Origin: Burkholderiaceae bacterium
GTDB taxonomy: Bacteria; Pseudomonadota; Gammaproteobacteria; Burkholderiales; Burkholderiaceae_C
Assembly: GCA_024235955.1 (NCBI GenBank)
Contig: JACKLJ010000002.1
Span: 372,001 to 436,000 of the forward strand
Direction: 5' to 3'
DNA length: 64,000 nt
Below are positions 8,081-16,262 of this stretch, in pieces (position 1 is the first letter of the stretch; each line of letters starts with the position of its first letter). The notes beneath the pieces were generated by a model that was not told the DNA's origin, made no database searches, and saw nothing but the letters and a program-made list of their open reading frames with translations. The position numbers were made by a program, and so were the translations under genes.

Positions 8081-8629
8081 TCAGGCCAGCCCCGGGTGCG
8101 TGGGAAACAGCTGCTTCAGCGTGGGATGCCTGGCATCGACGGCGGACAGCACTGGCGCCGCATGGGGCCAGGCCACCGCGAGGTGCGGGTCGTTCCAGGC
8201 GATGCCTTGGCGATGCGCGGGATCGAACTCCTCCGACACGTCGTTCAGATAATCGGTGGTGCGGTGGCTGTAGAACGCGTTGGCCAGCCCGCGGCTGATG
8301 AAGACGCGGTCCAGCGAACCCGGGTCATCCCCCAGAAGAAACTGCAGCGTGTGTGCGAAGGTCGGGCTCTCGGGCCGTACGTCGGCCACCACGCAGGTGG
8401 CCAGACCTCGCGGCACGTAGATCAGCTTGTCCCACGGTTCCACATGAAAGCCCCTCAGCACACCCGCGTGCGAGCGCGAATGGTTGCCCTGCCGCATGCG
8501 CAGGTCACGCCCCAGCGCAGCCGACAGTTCGCCAAACTGATAGGTCTGCCTGAAGAACCCGCGCTCGTCTTCGTGACGCTCCCAGCGCACCACATAAACG
8601 CCCTGGATGGCCGTCGTCTCAACCGGCAT
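8081..8629 (-). CDS. dTDP-4-dehydrorhamnose 3,5-epimerase homologue (RmlC-like cupin)
   Basis: 182 residues, the usual RmlC length. Family features: ERGFFRQTYQ near the start, the cupin segment GVLRGFHVEPWDKLIYVPRG with the active-site His (about residue 62), the SPTFAHTLQF strand, and IAWNDPHLAVAWP near the end. The segment that is usually GFAHGF reads GLANAF here, so a conserved His is replaced by Asn; activity on dTDP-sugar may differ. No other rhamnose genes (rmlA, rmlB, rmlD) are near. It is divergent from a glycosyltransferase gene 32 bases away, so a joint role in a surface glycan is plausible but unproven. Confidence 0.8.
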   Translation of the reverse strand: MPVETTAIQGVYVVRWERHEDERGFFRQTYQFGELSAALGRDLRMRQGNHSRSHAGVLRGFHVEPWDKLIYVPRGLATCVVADVRPESPTFAHTLQFLLGDDPGSLDRVFISRGLANAFYSHRTTDYLNDVSEEFDPAHRQGIAWNDPHLAVAWPHAAPVLSAVDARHPTLKQLFPTHPGLA

Positions 8630-8661
8630 GGCTTGTGCTGTTCCTCCCGAACTCCAACCAG

Positions 8662-9486
8662 ATGGCGCCCCACCCCATGAGCACGCCCGTCGCCACCGTC
8701 ATCGTCCCGACCTTCGACCACGGCGCCACCATCGAACTGACGGTGGCCTCGGCGCTGCGCCAGACCATGCCGGTGGAAGTGCTGATCATCGGTGACGGCG
8801 TTCCCGATAGTCACAAAGTTTACATGGAGCAGCTCGTGCGCGGCGATGCGCGCGTGCGCTTCCTCGACCATCCGAAAGACCCGCGCCGTGGCGAACCCTA
8901 CCGCCACGAAGCGCTGACGCAGGCCCGCGGGCACATCGTCTGCTACCTGTGCGACCGCGACCTGTGGTTCCCGACCCATGTGGAGCGGCTCGCCACGATG
9001 CTCGAGACCGCCGACTTCGCCCATTCGCTGCCGATGCACCTCCACCCCGGCGGCCTCTGGCAGTTCTTTCCGGTCGACCTCGCCCATCCGGTGCACCGGC
9101 AACTGATGCTCACGCACTGGAACCGTGTGCCGCTATCCTGCGCCGCCCATACCCTCAGCGCCTACCAGCGCCTGCCCGAAGGCTGGAGCCCCACGCCGGC
9201 CGGTACCGCGACCGACTGGCACATGTTCCGCAAGTTCCTGCTCGATCCGCAGTGCCGCTGCGCCAGCGGCGCCGTGCCCACAGCCCTCACCTTTCCCAGC
9301 CCCCCGCGCAAAGGCTGGACCATGGCGCAGCGCGTGGAAGAACTCCAGGGCTGGAAAGCCCTGATCGACAACACCGCCACCAACACGGCCCTGATGATGC
9401 GGTTCATGGAACTGGCCATCCAGGCGCGCGACCGCGAGCTGGCCGGCTACTACGGCGAGCAGTTCTTTCCGGCCGCCCCGCCCTAG
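8662..9486 (+). CDS. Family 2-like glycosyltransferase
   Basis: About 274 residues. It begins with the GT-A signature VATVIVPTFDHGATIELTV and VEVLIIGDG, and has the acidic metal/nucleotide motif CDRDLWF at about residues 96-102, so it should transfer a sugar from a nucleotide donor. The C-terminal half is not strongly recognisable. Candidate starts are ATG 8662 (MAPHPM), ATG 8677 (MSTPVA) and GTG 8635; no good ribosome site decides between them. Its 3' end overlaps the convergent methyltransferase gene by four bases. It is divergent from an RmlC-like epimerase. Confidence 0.75.
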   Translation: MAPHPMSTPVATVIVPTFDHGATIELTVASALRQTMPVEVLIIGDGVPDSHKVYMEQLVRGDARVRFLDHPKDPRRGEPYRHEALTQARGHIVCYLCDRDLWFPTHVERLATMLETADFAHSLPMHLHPGGLWQFFPVDLAHPVHRQLMLTHWNRVPLSCAAHTLSAYQRLPEGWSPTPAGTATDWHMFRKFLLDPQCRCASGAVPTALTFPSPPRKGWTMAQRVEELQGWKALIDNTATNTALMMRFMELAIQARDRELAGYYGEQFFPAAPP

Positions 9487-10301
9487 CGCTCGGCGACGAA
9501 GATGTGCGCCTGGATCTTGCTGTCCACCGGCCCCGGGCCGAAGCGCTGTTCGAGGGCGGCGGTGGCCAGCCTGGTGGCTTCGGGCAGACCGTCCGGCGCG
9601 CGCGCCTCGATCTCGTTGCGCAGCGGCGTGCCCTGGCAATAGGCGACGGCGACGAAGTCCGCCGTATCGGCACGGCTGCGCGCCGCCAGGGTGGTGACCG
9701 CATGGGCGGCGTCGAAACCCGCTTCCACCAGCGCAGCGCTCATGGGCCCGATGGCGCCGTGGCCGTGCGGAAGCCGCGCCAGGAAGCGCGGCGGATCGGC
9801 CGGGAACATGGGCAACAGGCTTTCGGTGACGACGTCGGCGAACTCGTTGTGCTCGATGCCGTCCCACACGTTGAAGACGAAGGCGCCGCCGGGGCGCAGC
9901 ACCCGCCGCGCCTCGGCAAAAGCCTGCGCCTTGTCCGGAAAGAACATGGCGCCGAACTGGCAGACCACGGCGTCGAACGAGGCATCCGGAAACGGCAGCT
10001 GCATGGCATCCGCCTGCTGCCATTCCACGGGCCGGCTGGTGCCCACCAGGGCGGCGCGTTCCAGCATGGCAGGGTTGAGGTCCGTCGCCACCACCGGCAC
10101 CGAAGGCGGCAGGGCCTGCGCCAGCTGGCGCGTGACCACGCCCGTGCCGGCGGCGATCTCCAGCACCGAGCCGGGCTGCCTGGCCGCCACGCGCGCCGCC
10201 AGATCGTCCGCGTAGGCCTGGAAGATCAGCGGCACCAGGTAGCGCTCGTACAGCTCCGGGATGGAGCCGGCAAAGCGCGTGTCGAGGTTGGGTGCGAGCA
10301 C
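9483..10301 (-). CDS. Class I SAM-dependent methyltransferase
   Basis: 272 residues. The SAM-binding core is clear: motif I VLEIAAGTGVVTRQLA (about residues 43-58), motif II VVATDLNPAML, then ADAMQLPFPDASFDAVVCQFG and the post-motif VLRPGGAFVFNVWD, as in UbiE/Coq5-like methyltransferases (Methyltransf_11). I used GTG at 10301 (VLAPNLDTRFAGSIPE), preceded by GGGAGAA; the longer upstream frame is arginine-rich and not protein-like. The substrate is unknown. It overlaps the convergent glycosyltransferase gene by four bases. Confidence 0.82.
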   Translation of the reverse strand: MLAPNLDTRFAGSIPELYERYLVPLIFQAYADDLAARVAARQPGSVLEIAAGTGVVTRQLAQALPPSVPVVATDLNPAMLERAALVGTSRPVEWQQADAMQLPFPDASFDAVVCQFGAMFFPDKAQAFAEARRVLRPGGAFVFNVWDGIEHNEFADVVTESLLPMFPADPPRFLARLPHGHGAIGPMSAALVEAGFDAAHAVTTLAARSRADTADFVAVAYCQGTPLRNEIEARAPDGLPEATRLATAALEQRFGPGPVDSKIQAHIFVAER

Positions 10302-10602
10302 GGCGGTTCTCCCTTGACGTCGGACGGCCGGCCCAGCGCGCCCGTGCGGCGGGCACTGCGCGCACCTGGCCGGCGGGGTTGCCGCGCGACGTGATTGTTG
10401 CGCCAAGCGCGCGCCAGGGAAACAGCAGGCGCCCCAACTTTTCTCGATGCCAAGGGCGCGGTCGATAGCGTGGGCGCCTGCGCCGCAGCGCGCTCCATGC
10501 AGGCGCCTGGCGCCGGCAGACACCTACCGCAGTGGCTTGAAGAAACTACCAATTCGATAGCTGTCTGCGCCCGCCATGAAAGGGCCAGAGGCCTAAAAGG
10601 CA
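10302..10602. other. Gap between methyltransferase and aceA
   Basis: No gene is supported. It contains the methyltransferase ribosome site and presumably its promoter, then a family B repeat (10554-10599) directly before the aceA terminator. The rest is GC-rich sequence without clear structure. Confidence 0.4.
10554..10599 (+). repeat. Family B dispersed repeat
   Basis: Copy of the family B element: GATAGCTGTCTGCGCCCGCC followed by AAAGGGC and a GGCC block. It lies downstream of aceA, next to its terminator. Confidence 0.7.
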
Positions 10603-10631
10603 TAAAAAAAGCCACGGCGAACCGTGGCTTT
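10603..10631 (-). terminator. Rho-independent terminator of aceA
   Basis: Arms AAAGCCACGG (10608-10617) and CCGTGGCTTT (10622-10631) with loop CGAA; on the minus strand the stem is followed by a run of seven T residues including the end of the arm. It lies about 50 bases after the aceA stop. Confidence 0.85.
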
Positions 10632-10680
10632 CCCGTCTCCTCGGGGCCGGCATGCCGGCCGGCCCACCTTCAAGCGCTTT

Positions 10681-12009
10681 TTAGTGGAACTGCTCTTCCT
10701 CGGTGGAGCCCGTCAGCGCCTTGACGCTGGAGCTGCCGCCCTGGATGACGGTGGTCACGTCGTCGAAGTAGCCGGCGCCGACTTCCTGCTGGTGCGACAC
10801 GAAGGTGTAGCCCTGCTCGCGCGCCTTGAATTCGGGCTCCTGCACCATGTTGACGTAGTGCTTCATGCCCTCGCCGCCGGCGTAGGCCTTGGCGAATTCG
10901 AAGGTGCGGTACCAGTTGACGTGGATGCCGGCCAGCGTGATGAACTGGTACTTGTAGCCCAGCGCCGACAGCTCGTCCTGGAACTTGGCGATGGTGGCGT
11001 CGTCCAGGTTCTTCTTCCAGTTGAAGGAAGGCGAGCAGTTGTAGCTGAGCAGCTTGCCCGGGCACTTGGCGTGCACGGCCTGGGCGAACTCGCGGGCGAA
11101 GCCGAGGTCGGGCGTGCCGGTCTCGCACCACACCAGGTCGGCGTAGGGCGCGTAAGCCACGCCGCGGCTGATGGCCTGCTCCAGGCCGTTCTTGACGCGG
11201 TAGAAGCCCTCTTGCGTGCGCTCGCCGGTCAGGAACGGCTTGTCGTTGGCGTCGTGGTCGGAGGTGATCAGGTTGGCGGCTTCCGCGTCGGTGCGGGCCA
11301 GCACGATGGTGGACACGCCCATCACGTCGGCGGCGAAGCGCGCGGAGATCAGCTTCTCGCAGGCTTCCTGCGTGGGCACCAGCACCTTGCCACCCATGTG
11401 GCCGCACTTCTTCACGGCGGCCAGCTGGTCTTCGAAGTGCACGCCCGCCGCGCCGGCGGTGATCATGTTCTTCATCAGCTCGAAGGCGTTCAGCACGCCG
11501 CCGAAACCGGCTTCAGCGTCGGCCACGATGGGCAGGAAGTAGTCGGTGAAGTCCTTGTCGCCAGGGCCCACGCCGCGGCTCCACTGGATTTCATCCGCGC
11601 GCTTGAAGGTGTTGTTGATGCGGCGCACCATGGTCGGCACCGAGTCGTAGGCGTACAGCGACTGGTCGGGGTACATGGTCTCGGAGGTGTTGCCGTCGGC
11701 GGCGACCTGCCAGCCCGACAGGTACACGGCCTCCAGGCCGGCCTTAGCCTGCTGCATGGCCTGGCCGGCGGTAATGGCGCCGAACGCGTTCACGTAGCCC
11801 TTCTTGGCCTCGCCGTTGACCAGGCCCCACAGCTTCTCGGCACCGCGCTTGGCCAGCGTGTACTCGATCGGCAGGCTGCCGCGCAGTCGCACCACGTCGG
11901 CGGCGCTGTAGCCGCGCTTGATGCCCTTCCAGCGGGGGTTGGTGGCCCAGTCTTTTTCCAGGGCGGCGATCTGCTGTTCGCGGCTCATTTGCTCGTTGGG
12001 GTTCGGCAT
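10681..12009 (-). CDS. aceA: Isocitrate lyase
   Basis: Splits isocitrate to glyoxylate and succinate, the first step of the glyoxylate shunt used on acetate and fatty acids. The 442-residue protein matches the short bacterial ICL family (about 430-440). The catalytic loop KKCGHMGGK is at about residues 183-191; other signatures are FEDQLAAVKK, LSYNCSPSFNWKK and HYVNMVQEPEF. ATG at 12009 (MPNPNEQ) is preceded by GGAGC. It is monocistronic, ends in a good terminator, and its promoter region carries two palindromic sites TCTTGTATAAGA-type, indicating specific regulation. Malate synthase is not in the window. Confidence 0.97.
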   Translation of the reverse strand: MPNPNEQMSREQQIAALEKDWATNPRWKGIKRGYSAADVVRLRGSLPIEYTLAKRGAEKLWGLVNGEAKKGYVNAFGAITAGQAMQQAKAGLEAVYLSGWQVAADGNTSETMYPDQSLYAYDSVPTMVRRINNTFKRADEIQWSRGVGPGDKDFTDYFLPIVADAEAGFGGVLNAFELMKNMITAGAAGVHFEDQLAAVKKCGHMGGKVLVPTQEACEKLISARFAADVMGVSTIVLARTDAEAANLITSDHDANDKPFLTGERTQEGFYRVKNGLEQAISRGVAYAPYADLVWCETGTPDLGFAREFAQAVHAKCPGKLLSYNCSPSFNWKKNLDDATIAKFQDELSALGYKYQFITLAGIHVNWYRTFEFAKAYAGGEGMKHYVNMVQEPEFKAREQGYTFVSHQQEVGAGYFDDVTTVIQGGSSSVKALTGSTEEEQFH

Positions 12010-12090
12010 GAAAAGCTCCAAAGGTGAGGTGGGACAAACAAGGCTGCGGCCGGCTGGTGGCAAAGGGTTCCGGGCTGGCCGTTGGACTGC

Positions 12091-12119
12091 ATCTTAACTC
12101 TTGTATAAGACTTGCAAAA
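12091..12119 (-). promoter_or_regulatory. Probable aceA promoter
   Basis: On the minus strand TTTTGC (12114-12119) and TAAGAT (12091-12096) are separated by 17 bases, giving a reasonable sigma-70 -35/-10 pair and a leader of about 75 bases before the aceA ATG. One of the two palindromic sites occupies the spacer, as expected of a repressor site. Confidence 0.5.
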
Positions 12120-12141
12120 GACTCTTATGTCTTATACAAGA
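12099..12141. promoter_or_regulatory. Paired palindromic operator sites upstream of aceA
   Basis: TCTTGTATAAGAC (12099-12111) and its exact reverse complement GTCTTATACAAGA (12129-12141) are centred 30 bases apart, about three helical turns. Each site is itself a near-palindrome (TCTT-GTAT-AAGA). One falls between the predicted -35 and -10 boxes and the other upstream of -35. They look like two binding sites for one dimeric regulator of acetate or fatty-acid use. The regulator cannot be named from this window. Confidence 0.7.
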
Positions 12142-12239
12142 CAAATTTTTCATCCTTTCAAATCAATGAGTTAGACATTGAATTTTGTATTGCGAGAGTC
12201 AATTTTCCGTATTGAGAAATTTTGCGGCGGCGCAGCAAG

Positions 12240-12758
12240 TCATATTTTCATATCCGGTATCATCATTTCGTCATTTGAAATTGCACCCGTTTCCGCCAGC
12301 CAGTCACCGCTTTGGACCACCGGGCGCCCCCTCACGTAGGCGGGGTTGATCTCGTACACCAGGCAGCGCAGCTCACACCCCGCCACGGCGACCGGCACCT
12401 CGCGTTTGGCGTACTCGTCGCTGTTCTGGGGGTAGACCTCCTCGATCTGGTCGAGCACCGGCTCCAGCGCGGCCTCGATGGCGTAGATCTCGCCCAGCAC
12501 CTGCGTGGTGCCGCCCAGCACCAGGCCCGGGTAGGCGCCAAGGTGGTGCAACGTGCCCGCCAGCCGTGCATGGCCGACGAAACGCGGCGCCGGCACGAGG
12601 CGGTTGATGTCGTTGGCGCCGCCGCGCCGCAGCGTGCCGTACACGAACACGTGGCGCTCAGCTGCAGCCGCCTCGGTTGCGCAGGCGGCGTTGCCGCTGG
12701 AAGGGCTGCCGCGCGGATCGCGGCCCGGGGCTGCTTGATGCATGATCGCCAGTTTCAT
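12240..12758 (-). CDS. Gamma-glutamylcyclotransferase / AIG2-like protein (YtfP type)
   Basis: 172 residues. The AIG2/GGCT signature FVYGTLRRGGANDINRL lies at about residues 38-54, followed by GTLHHLGAYPGLVLGG and the conserved acidic region DQIEEVYPQNSDEYAKREV with the Glu that acts as general base in GGCT enzymes. The first ~35 residues are unconserved; a later start is possible, although no better Met is present near residue 36. Such proteins cleave gamma-glutamyl-amines or act in metabolite repair; the substrate is unknown. Divergent from the DMT transporter gene 60 bases away. Confidence 0.78.
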   Translation of the reverse strand: MKLAIMHQAAPGRDPRGSPSSGNAACATEAAAAERHVFVYGTLRRGGANDINRLVPAPRFVGHARLAGTLHHLGAYPGLVLGGTTQVLGEIYAIEAALEPVLDQIEEVYPQNSDEYAKREVPVAVAGCELRCLVYEINPAYVRGRPVVQSGDWLAETGAISNDEMMIPDMKI

Positions 12759-12817
12759 ACAAGAAAGATGCCAACGCGCGCGCCTGGAAGCCCCGGCGCG
12801 GACGACGTTGTAACCGC

Positions 12818-13786
12818 ATGTCGCCAGCCCCCTCTTCCTCCGGCGCCGCGCCCCGAAAACCGCTGGCCTATGGCGCGCTGGCGCTCAGCATGGCGCTGGT
12901 CGGCAGCTACGTGGCGCTGTCCAAGCCGCTGGCGGCGGTGTTTCCGGTGCTGCTGCTGGCCTGGCTGCGCTTTGGCATCGGCGGCGCGGCCATGCTGCAC
13001 TGGCTGAAGAAGCCCGCCAGCGAGGCGCCGCTGTCACCGCAGACGCGGCGCCTGCTGTTCCTGGAGTCCTTCCTCGGCAACTTCCTGTTCACGCTGTGCA
13101 TGATCAGTGGCGTGAAGCTGACCACGGCGGTGGCGGCCGGGGTGATCATGGCGGCCATCCCGGCGGCGGTGGCGGTGCTGTCGTGGCTGTTCCTGCGCGA
13201 GCGCGTCGCGCCGCGCGTGTGGGCCGGCGTGGCCTGCGCGGTGCTCGGCATCGGCCTGCTTTCGCTATCGAAACATGAGCTGCCTGCGCCCGCCACGCCT
13301 GGGCTGGATGGCCAAAACACTCAGAATCTGGCGTGGCTGGGCAACCTGCTGCTGCTGGCCGCGGTGTTCTGCGAAGCGAGCTACGCGGTGATCGGCAAGA
13401 AGCTCACCGGCGCCATGGGGCCACGGCGCATCACGGCCATCATCAACCTGTGGGGCTTCGCGCTGACCACGCCGTTCGGGCTGTGGCTGGCCTGGCGCTT
13501 CGACTTCGGCGCCGTGCACGGCGGCGTGTGGGTGCTGCTGCTGTTCTACGCGCTGGCCGCCAGCGTGTGGACGGTGTGGCTGTGGATGACCGGGCTGAAG
13601 ACCGTGCCCGCCGCGCAGGCCGGCGTGTTCACCGTGATGCTGCCGATCAGCGCCGCCGTGGTGGGCGTGCTGGTGCTGGGCGAGCGCCTGAGCCCCCAGC
13701 AGATGCTGGCCTTCGCCATCGCCCTGGCCGGCGTGCTGCTGGCCACCCTGCCCTCGCGCGCGGCGCTGCGCGTGGGCAAGCGCTGA
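12818..13786 (+). CDS. DMT-superfamily permease (EamA/RhaT family)
   Basis: Inner-membrane exporter-type protein, 322 residues with about ten hydrophobic helices arranged as two EamA repeats (about residues 15-145 and 165-310). Helices include YGALALSMALVGSYVAL, FLGNFLFTLCMISGV, and VFTVMLPISAAVVGVLVLG, the last being the signature second-repeat helix followed by GERLSPQQ. Members export amino acids, sugars or metabolites; the substrate cannot be told. A family B repeat follows its stop. Confidence 0.85.
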   Translation: MSPAPSSSGAAPRKPLAYGALALSMALVGSYVALSKPLAAVFPVLLLAWLRFGIGGAAMLHWLKKPASEAPLSPQTRRLLFLESFLGNFLFTLCMISGVKLTTAVAAGVIMAAIPAAVAVLSWLFLRERVAPRVWAGVACAVLGIGLLSLSKHELPAPATPGLDGQNTQNLAWLGNLLLLAAVFCEASYAVIGKKLTGAMGPRRITAIINLWGFALTTPFGLWLAWRFDFGAVHGGVWVLLLFYALAASVWTVWLWMTGLKTVPAAQAGVFTVMLPISAAVVGVLVLGERLSPQQMLAFAIALAGVLLATLPSRAALRVGKR

Positions 13787-13803
13787 GTCGCTCCGGCCGC
13801 TCC

Positions 13804-13852
13804 TTGATTCATAGCTGCCTGCGGCTGCCAGGCAAGGGCTGGAGGCCGATTT
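13804..13852 (+). repeat. Family B dispersed repeat (diverged)
   Basis: ATAGCTGCCTGCGGCTGCCA, then AAGGGCTGGAGGCCGATTT: the family B order with a few changes in the CGCCCGC block. It lies between the DMT and MFS genes. Confidence 0.65.
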
Positions 13853-13918
13853 GATGCTCAAACATAGGCTGCGCGCCGCCAGCGCGGCCAGCGCCGCTCG
13901 GCTATGCTCGCCGCCCTG

Positions 13919-15226
13919 ATGAGTGCCCCTCCCGCAGCGCCGTCCGCCGGCGCTTCCGCCGCCCCTGCGGCCCCAACATCCCCAACCGACGCAACCGCCG
14001 ACCCTGGCGACCAGGCCAGCAGCCTGCGCGCCCACGCCTCCTTCATGCGGCTGTGGTGGTCGCGCCTGCTGGCGGGCGCGAACCAGCAGATCCTGATGCT
14101 GGCGATCGGCTGGCGCATGTACGACCTGACGGGCAGCGCCTGGGATCTGGGGCTGGTGGGGCTGTTCCAGTTCGTGCCGGCGCTGCTGCTGGCGCTGCCG
14201 GCCGGCCACGTAGCCGACCAGCACCACCGCGGCAAGGTGGTGTCGGTCTGCCTGGCGGTGGTGATGGCGGTGGCGCTGGTGCTGCTGGCCGCGCACGCGC
14301 TGGCGGCCGATTCGCGCGCGCTGCTGCTGGGTGTGTCGCTGGTGCTCGGCGGTGTGCGCGCCTTCCAGATGCCGGCCCAGCAGGCGCTGACGCCGCTGCT
14401 GGTGCCGCCGGCGCTGCTGCCGCGCGCGATGGCCTTCAGCGCCTCGGGCGTGCAGGCGGCGATCATCGGTGGCCCGGCGCTGGGCGGTGCGTTCTACGCG
14501 CTGGGCCCGGGCGTGGTGTACGGCGCCTGCGTGCTGCTGTCGGGCGCGGCTTCGCTGCTGATGGCGGGCGTGCGCTACGAGCACCAGCCGCCGGAACGCC
14601 AGCCGGTGCGGCTGGCCACGCTGCTGGCGGGCGTGCGCTTCATCGGCTCGCGCAAGCCGGTGCTGGGCGCCATCTCGCTGGATCTGTTCGCGGTGCTGCT
14701 GGGCGGCGCGGTGGCGCTGCTGCCGATCTTCGCCAAGGACATCCTGCACACCGGCCCGTGGGGCCTGGGCCTGCTGCGCAGCGCGCCGGCGGTGGGCGCG
14801 CTCGGCATGTCGCTGTGGCTCACGCGGCACCCGCCGGAGCGCGGCATCGGCCGCCGGCTGCTGCTGGCGGTGGGCGTGTTCGGCGCCTGCATGGCTGTCT
14901 TCGGGCTGTCGCGCTGGTTCTGGCTGTCGCTGGCGGTGCTGGCCATCTCCGGCGCGGCCGACATGGTGAGCGTGGTGATCCGCCAGACGCTGGTGCAGAT
15001 CGAGACACCGGACGCCATGCGCGGCCGCGTGAGCGCGGTGAACTCGATCTTCATCGGCGCCAGCAACCAGCTGGGCGAGTTCGAATCCGGCGCCACCGCC
15101 GCACTGCTGGGCCCGGTGGGCGCCGCGGTGCTGGGCGGCGTGGGCACCATGCTGGTGGCGGTGAGCTGGGTGTGGCTGTTCCCCGCGCTGGCCAAGCGGG
15201 ACCGCATGGAAGAGCGGCGCGGCTGA
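13919..15226 (+). CDS. MFS transporter (EntS-like DHA family)
   Basis: About 435 residues with 12 predicted membrane helices. It resembles EntS-type exporters (MFS_3): an early RLLAGANQQILMLAIGWRMYDLTGS helix-loop, the GHVADQHHRGKVV motif A in loop 2-3 (about residues 88-100), and VETP-like loop DAMRGRVSAVNSIF in the second half. The first ~40 residues are a Pro/Ala-rich cytoplasmic tail. ATG 13919 (MSAPPAAP) is used; ATG 13904 is in frame. No siderophore genes are close, so the exported compound is unknown. Confidence 0.82.
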   Translation: MSAPPAAPSAGASAAPAAPTSPTDATADPGDQASSLRAHASFMRLWWSRLLAGANQQILMLAIGWRMYDLTGSAWDLGLVGLFQFVPALLLALPAGHVADQHHRGKVVSVCLAVVMAVALVLLAAHALAADSRALLLGVSLVLGGVRAFQMPAQQALTPLLVPPALLPRAMAFSASGVQAAIIGGPALGGAFYALGPGVVYGACVLLSGAASLLMAGVRYEHQPPERQPVRLATLLAGVRFIGSRKPVLGAISLDLFAVLLGGAVALLPIFAKDILHTGPWGLGLLRSAPAVGALGMSLWLTRHPPERGIGRRLLLAVGVFGACMAVFGLSRWFWLSLAVLAISGAADMVSVVIRQTLVQIETPDAMRGRVSAVNSIFIGASNQLGEFESGATAALLGPVGAAVLGGVGTMLVAVSWVWLFPALAKRDRMEERRG

Positions 15227-15235
15227 AGCCGGTCT

Positions 15236-15290
15236 TTTGATCAAAAAGGCTTGCAGCGCTTATAGGGCGGGCGCCGCCAGCTATGTTTTC
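15236..15290 (-). repeat. Family B dispersed repeat (diverged)
   Basis: Reverse-orientation copy downstream of the MFS gene: a TTGATCAAAAAGGC start, a GGGCGGGCGCCGCCAGCTAT core and a T-rich end. It is one of the least conserved copies. Confidence 0.5.
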
Positions 15291-15329
15291 AGAAGCAGTG
15301 CGGATGCCGGCTGGCGCCGCGCCGCAGGG

Positions 15330-15842
15330 TCAGACCAGCGGCTTGGCGGCGACCACGATGCCGTCTTCGTCAGCGTACAGCCAGTCGCCCGGTCGCACCC
15401 ACACGCCCTGGATCTGCACCGGCTCGCCGGCCTGGCCTTCGCCGCGCTTTTCGGTGCGCAGCGGCATCAGCGCCAAGGCGCGGATGGGGATGCCGGCGGC
15501 GCGCAGCTCGGCCACGTCGCGCACGCAGCCATCCACCACGATGCCGGCCCAGCCGTTCTTGGCCGCGGCCACCGCCAGGTTGCCGCCCACCAGCGCGCGG
15601 CGCAGCGAGCCGCCGCCGTCGACCACCAGCACGCGGCCTTCGCCCGGGCTGTTGACCGCGTCGCGCACGCGCGAGTTGTCTTCCAGGCTGCGCAGGGTGT
15701 GCACCGGGCCGCAGAAAGGCCTGGCGACGCCGAAGTCATGGAACATCGGCGGCAGCACGCGGAAGGCGCCGCTGGTGTCGGCCTCGTGCGCGTCGCACAG
15801 GTCGCAGGTGGCGAAAGCGGGGGGTTGGGTGGCTGTGTTCAT
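15330..15842 (-). CDS. RraA-like protein / 4-hydroxy-4-methyl-2-oxoglutarate aldolase family
   Basis: 170 residues, the usual RraA length. The conserved blocks are ATCDLCDAHE near the N-terminus, VLVVDGGGSLRRALVGGNLAVAAAKNGW (about 70-97), and the metal/substrate motif GIVVDGCVRDVAELR (about 99-113) with the Gly-x-x-Arg-Asp pattern found in both RraA and HMG aldolases. The enzyme members cleave 2-oxo-4-hydroxy acids; RraA itself inhibits RNase E. The D-G-x-x-R-D residues of the aldolase are kept, so an aldolase or oxaloacetate decarboxylase activity is likely. It stands alone. Confidence 0.85.
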   Translation of the reverse strand: MNTATQPPAFATCDLCDAHEADTSGAFRVLPPMFHDFGVARPFCGPVHTLRSLEDNSRVRDAVNSPGEGRVLVVDGGGSLRRALVGGNLAVAAAKNGWAGIVVDGCVRDVAELRAAGIPIRALALMPLRTEKRGEGQAGEPVQIQGVWVRPGDWLYADEDGIVVAAKPLV

Positions 15843-16262
15843 GGTGTCGGCAGGGTGAGCTGTGGGATGAAGAGCACGAAGATGCGGCGCTTGCGCAACG
15901 CCCGCGCATGCTGATGTGCGCGCTGCGGCCTGCCGTCTTTATAACGTGATGTCCTCGCGAAAGTGGCACGGCCGTGCTCGCCGCCACAGGCTTTTTCCCT
16001 CTTGATTTCAACCCCTGACAGCCACTTGCAATGCCATGTTGCCGCGCCACTTGAAGCGCCTGAACAAGCTATGACGGCGCAGGGCGCGTGCCCCGGGACG
16101 CGCAGACGTAGCAAACACGCCGAAAAACACTTGCGCTCCCTCTAAAAAACCACAATTTCCCCTTGGAAGCGTGCTACTTATCCAGTAGCATGGCGGGCAG
16201 CCAGCCGGGGGGCGCACGCACCGGGTGGCGCAACAACCAACTCCGACAACAGGAACGCAACC
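15843..16262. other. Gap between rraA-like gene and SWIB gene
   Basis: No gene is supported in these 420 bases. The right end should hold the SWIB-gene promoter: TTGCGC at 16131 and CAATTT at 16153 are a weak -35/-10 pair with 16-base spacing. The ribosome site AGGAA lies just before the ATG at 16263. Confidence 0.4.

Noticed and set aside
12024..12215. 63-codon frame in the aceA promoter region
   Set aside because: It spans the operators and promoter of aceA and has no ribosome site.
13265..15244. 659-codon open frame on the minus strand
   Set aside because: It is antisense to the DMT and MFS genes, is almost only His, Gln, Arg and Ala, and has no protein family character; it is a GC-rich shadow frame.
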